NCBI GenBank assembly: GCA_905221605.1
Contig: CAJNDS010002501.1
Location: 965,001-1,029,000 of the forward strand
Origin: Symbiodinium natans
Lineage: Eukaryota; Sar; Dinophyceae; Suessiales; Symbiodiniaceae
Length of the DNA stretch: 64,000 bases
Direction: 5' to 3'
Shown: one piece after another, positions 63,611-64,000 of the stretch
Position numbering within the stretch: position 1 is the first letter of the stretch
Layout of the letters: every line of letters begins with the position of its first letter
Notes under the pieces: model-generated
Database searches by the model: none
The model's input: the letters and a program-made list of their open reading frames with translations, nothing else
Told to the model about the DNA's origin: nothing
Position numbers and translations under genes: made by a program

Positions 63611-63850
63611 ATGTATGATTGTTCAATCTGCTTATTCATGGATAGAGGTAGATCGATGTTCAGCAAAGAGGTGAGTGTTCTCGGGCTGCTTGGGTTTCTG
63701 AAGCCCCGAAGCTGCCCAGGCTTCTACGCAGAGGTCTGTGGCCTCAAGGAGCCGCCACCCCCCAAAGATTGCAAGCGCACATCGCGAATCAGCCTCTGCC
63801 TTGATCTGTTCCGAAATTCGGGGTGCCTTATTGGGGGGTCCTTATTATAA
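63611..63850 (+). CDS. Weak exon candidate
   Basis: The frame from ATG 63611 reads MYDCSICLFMDRGRSMFSKE and meets a consensus |GTGAGT donor at 63671, so a true exon would stop there. The remaining open frame runs into a foldback remnant. Function unknown. Confidence 0.2.
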   Translation: MYDCSICLFMDRGRSMFSKEVSVLGLLGFLKPRSCPGFYAEVCGLKEPPPPKDCKRTSRISLCLDLFRNSGCLIGGSLL

Positions 63851-63900
63851 GCGAATCCGACTATTTGGGAGTCTATTTTGGGGGTCCCCTGTTTTCGGAA
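63838..63900. mobile_element. Foldback remnant of the second type
   Basis: GGGGGGTCCTTATTATAAG, then TATTTGGGAGTC and GGGGGTCCCCTGTTTTCGGAA, resembling 42600-42663 in order of words. Confidence 0.45.
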
Positions 63901-64000
63901 AACGCCATCTGCTGGGCCTGTCGACGGCTTTCTCAAGATCCAATCTCACTCAGCTCGAGAGCCGAGCCGAGCACCCTAACCCCTAAAACCTTCTCAAACC

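Overview
This window looks like nuclear DNA of a dinoflagellate. The strongest evidence is a split gene that I could piece together by reading frame between 38,330 and 46,037. It has 14 exons of 33-104 nt. All 13 introns end in AG with a G as the first exon base, and their 5' ends are GT (4), GC (5) or GA (4). That mixture is characteristic of dinoflagellates. Plant-type telomere-like repeats (TTTAGGG/CCCTAAA), long microsatellites and a restriction-endonuclease-type LINE relic fit the same picture. I see no bacterial or organellar gene organisation.

Layout. 0-13.8 kb: short telomere-like tracts alternate with exon-sized coding-looking islands. A 5'-truncated LINE relic (2,271-3,951) sits between GTA/TAG microsatellites. 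13.8-25.7 kb: a satellite island with no recognisable genes and no telomere-like tracts. In order it holds a 3.5-kb AT satellite with six large palindromes, a G-rich block with a 208-bp tandem duplication, a TATCATC block, a 114-bp x7 satellite, a ~57-bp array and a ~122-bp array. 25.7-38 kb: telomere-like tracts return, with a 61-bp-arm inverted repeat, a possible tRNA-derived SINE, a RING-like exon (minus), one PP2C-type phosphatase exon (plus), and two exons of a coiled-coil-like gene (minus). 38.3-46.0 kb: the reconstructed glycerophosphodiester phosphodiesterase (GDPD) gene. 46-64 kb: more telomere-like tracts and unidentified exon-like islands, a 645-bp tandem duplication, an inverted/direct CTTGCCCAGTAA array, and a long G tract near the end.

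The GDPD product (311 residues if the model is right) resembles the GDPD1/GDPD3 (GDE4/GDE7) lysophospholipase-D-like group in motif order and length. It lacks the Glu of the E-x-D metal site (Gln instead) and the Lys of the I-E-x-K motif (Trp instead). Telomere-like repeats, foldback elements and dispersed repeats in this gene lie in introns, not exons. A family of ~105-bp near-perfect foldback elements recurs at least seven times across the window.

Limits. Outside the GDPD gene and the LINE, exon calls rest on open frame, residue composition and splice-site rules only. Most long open frames here are translations of microsatellites or antisense shadows of real exons. No complete rRNA, tRNA, spliced-leader or CRISPR locus was found.
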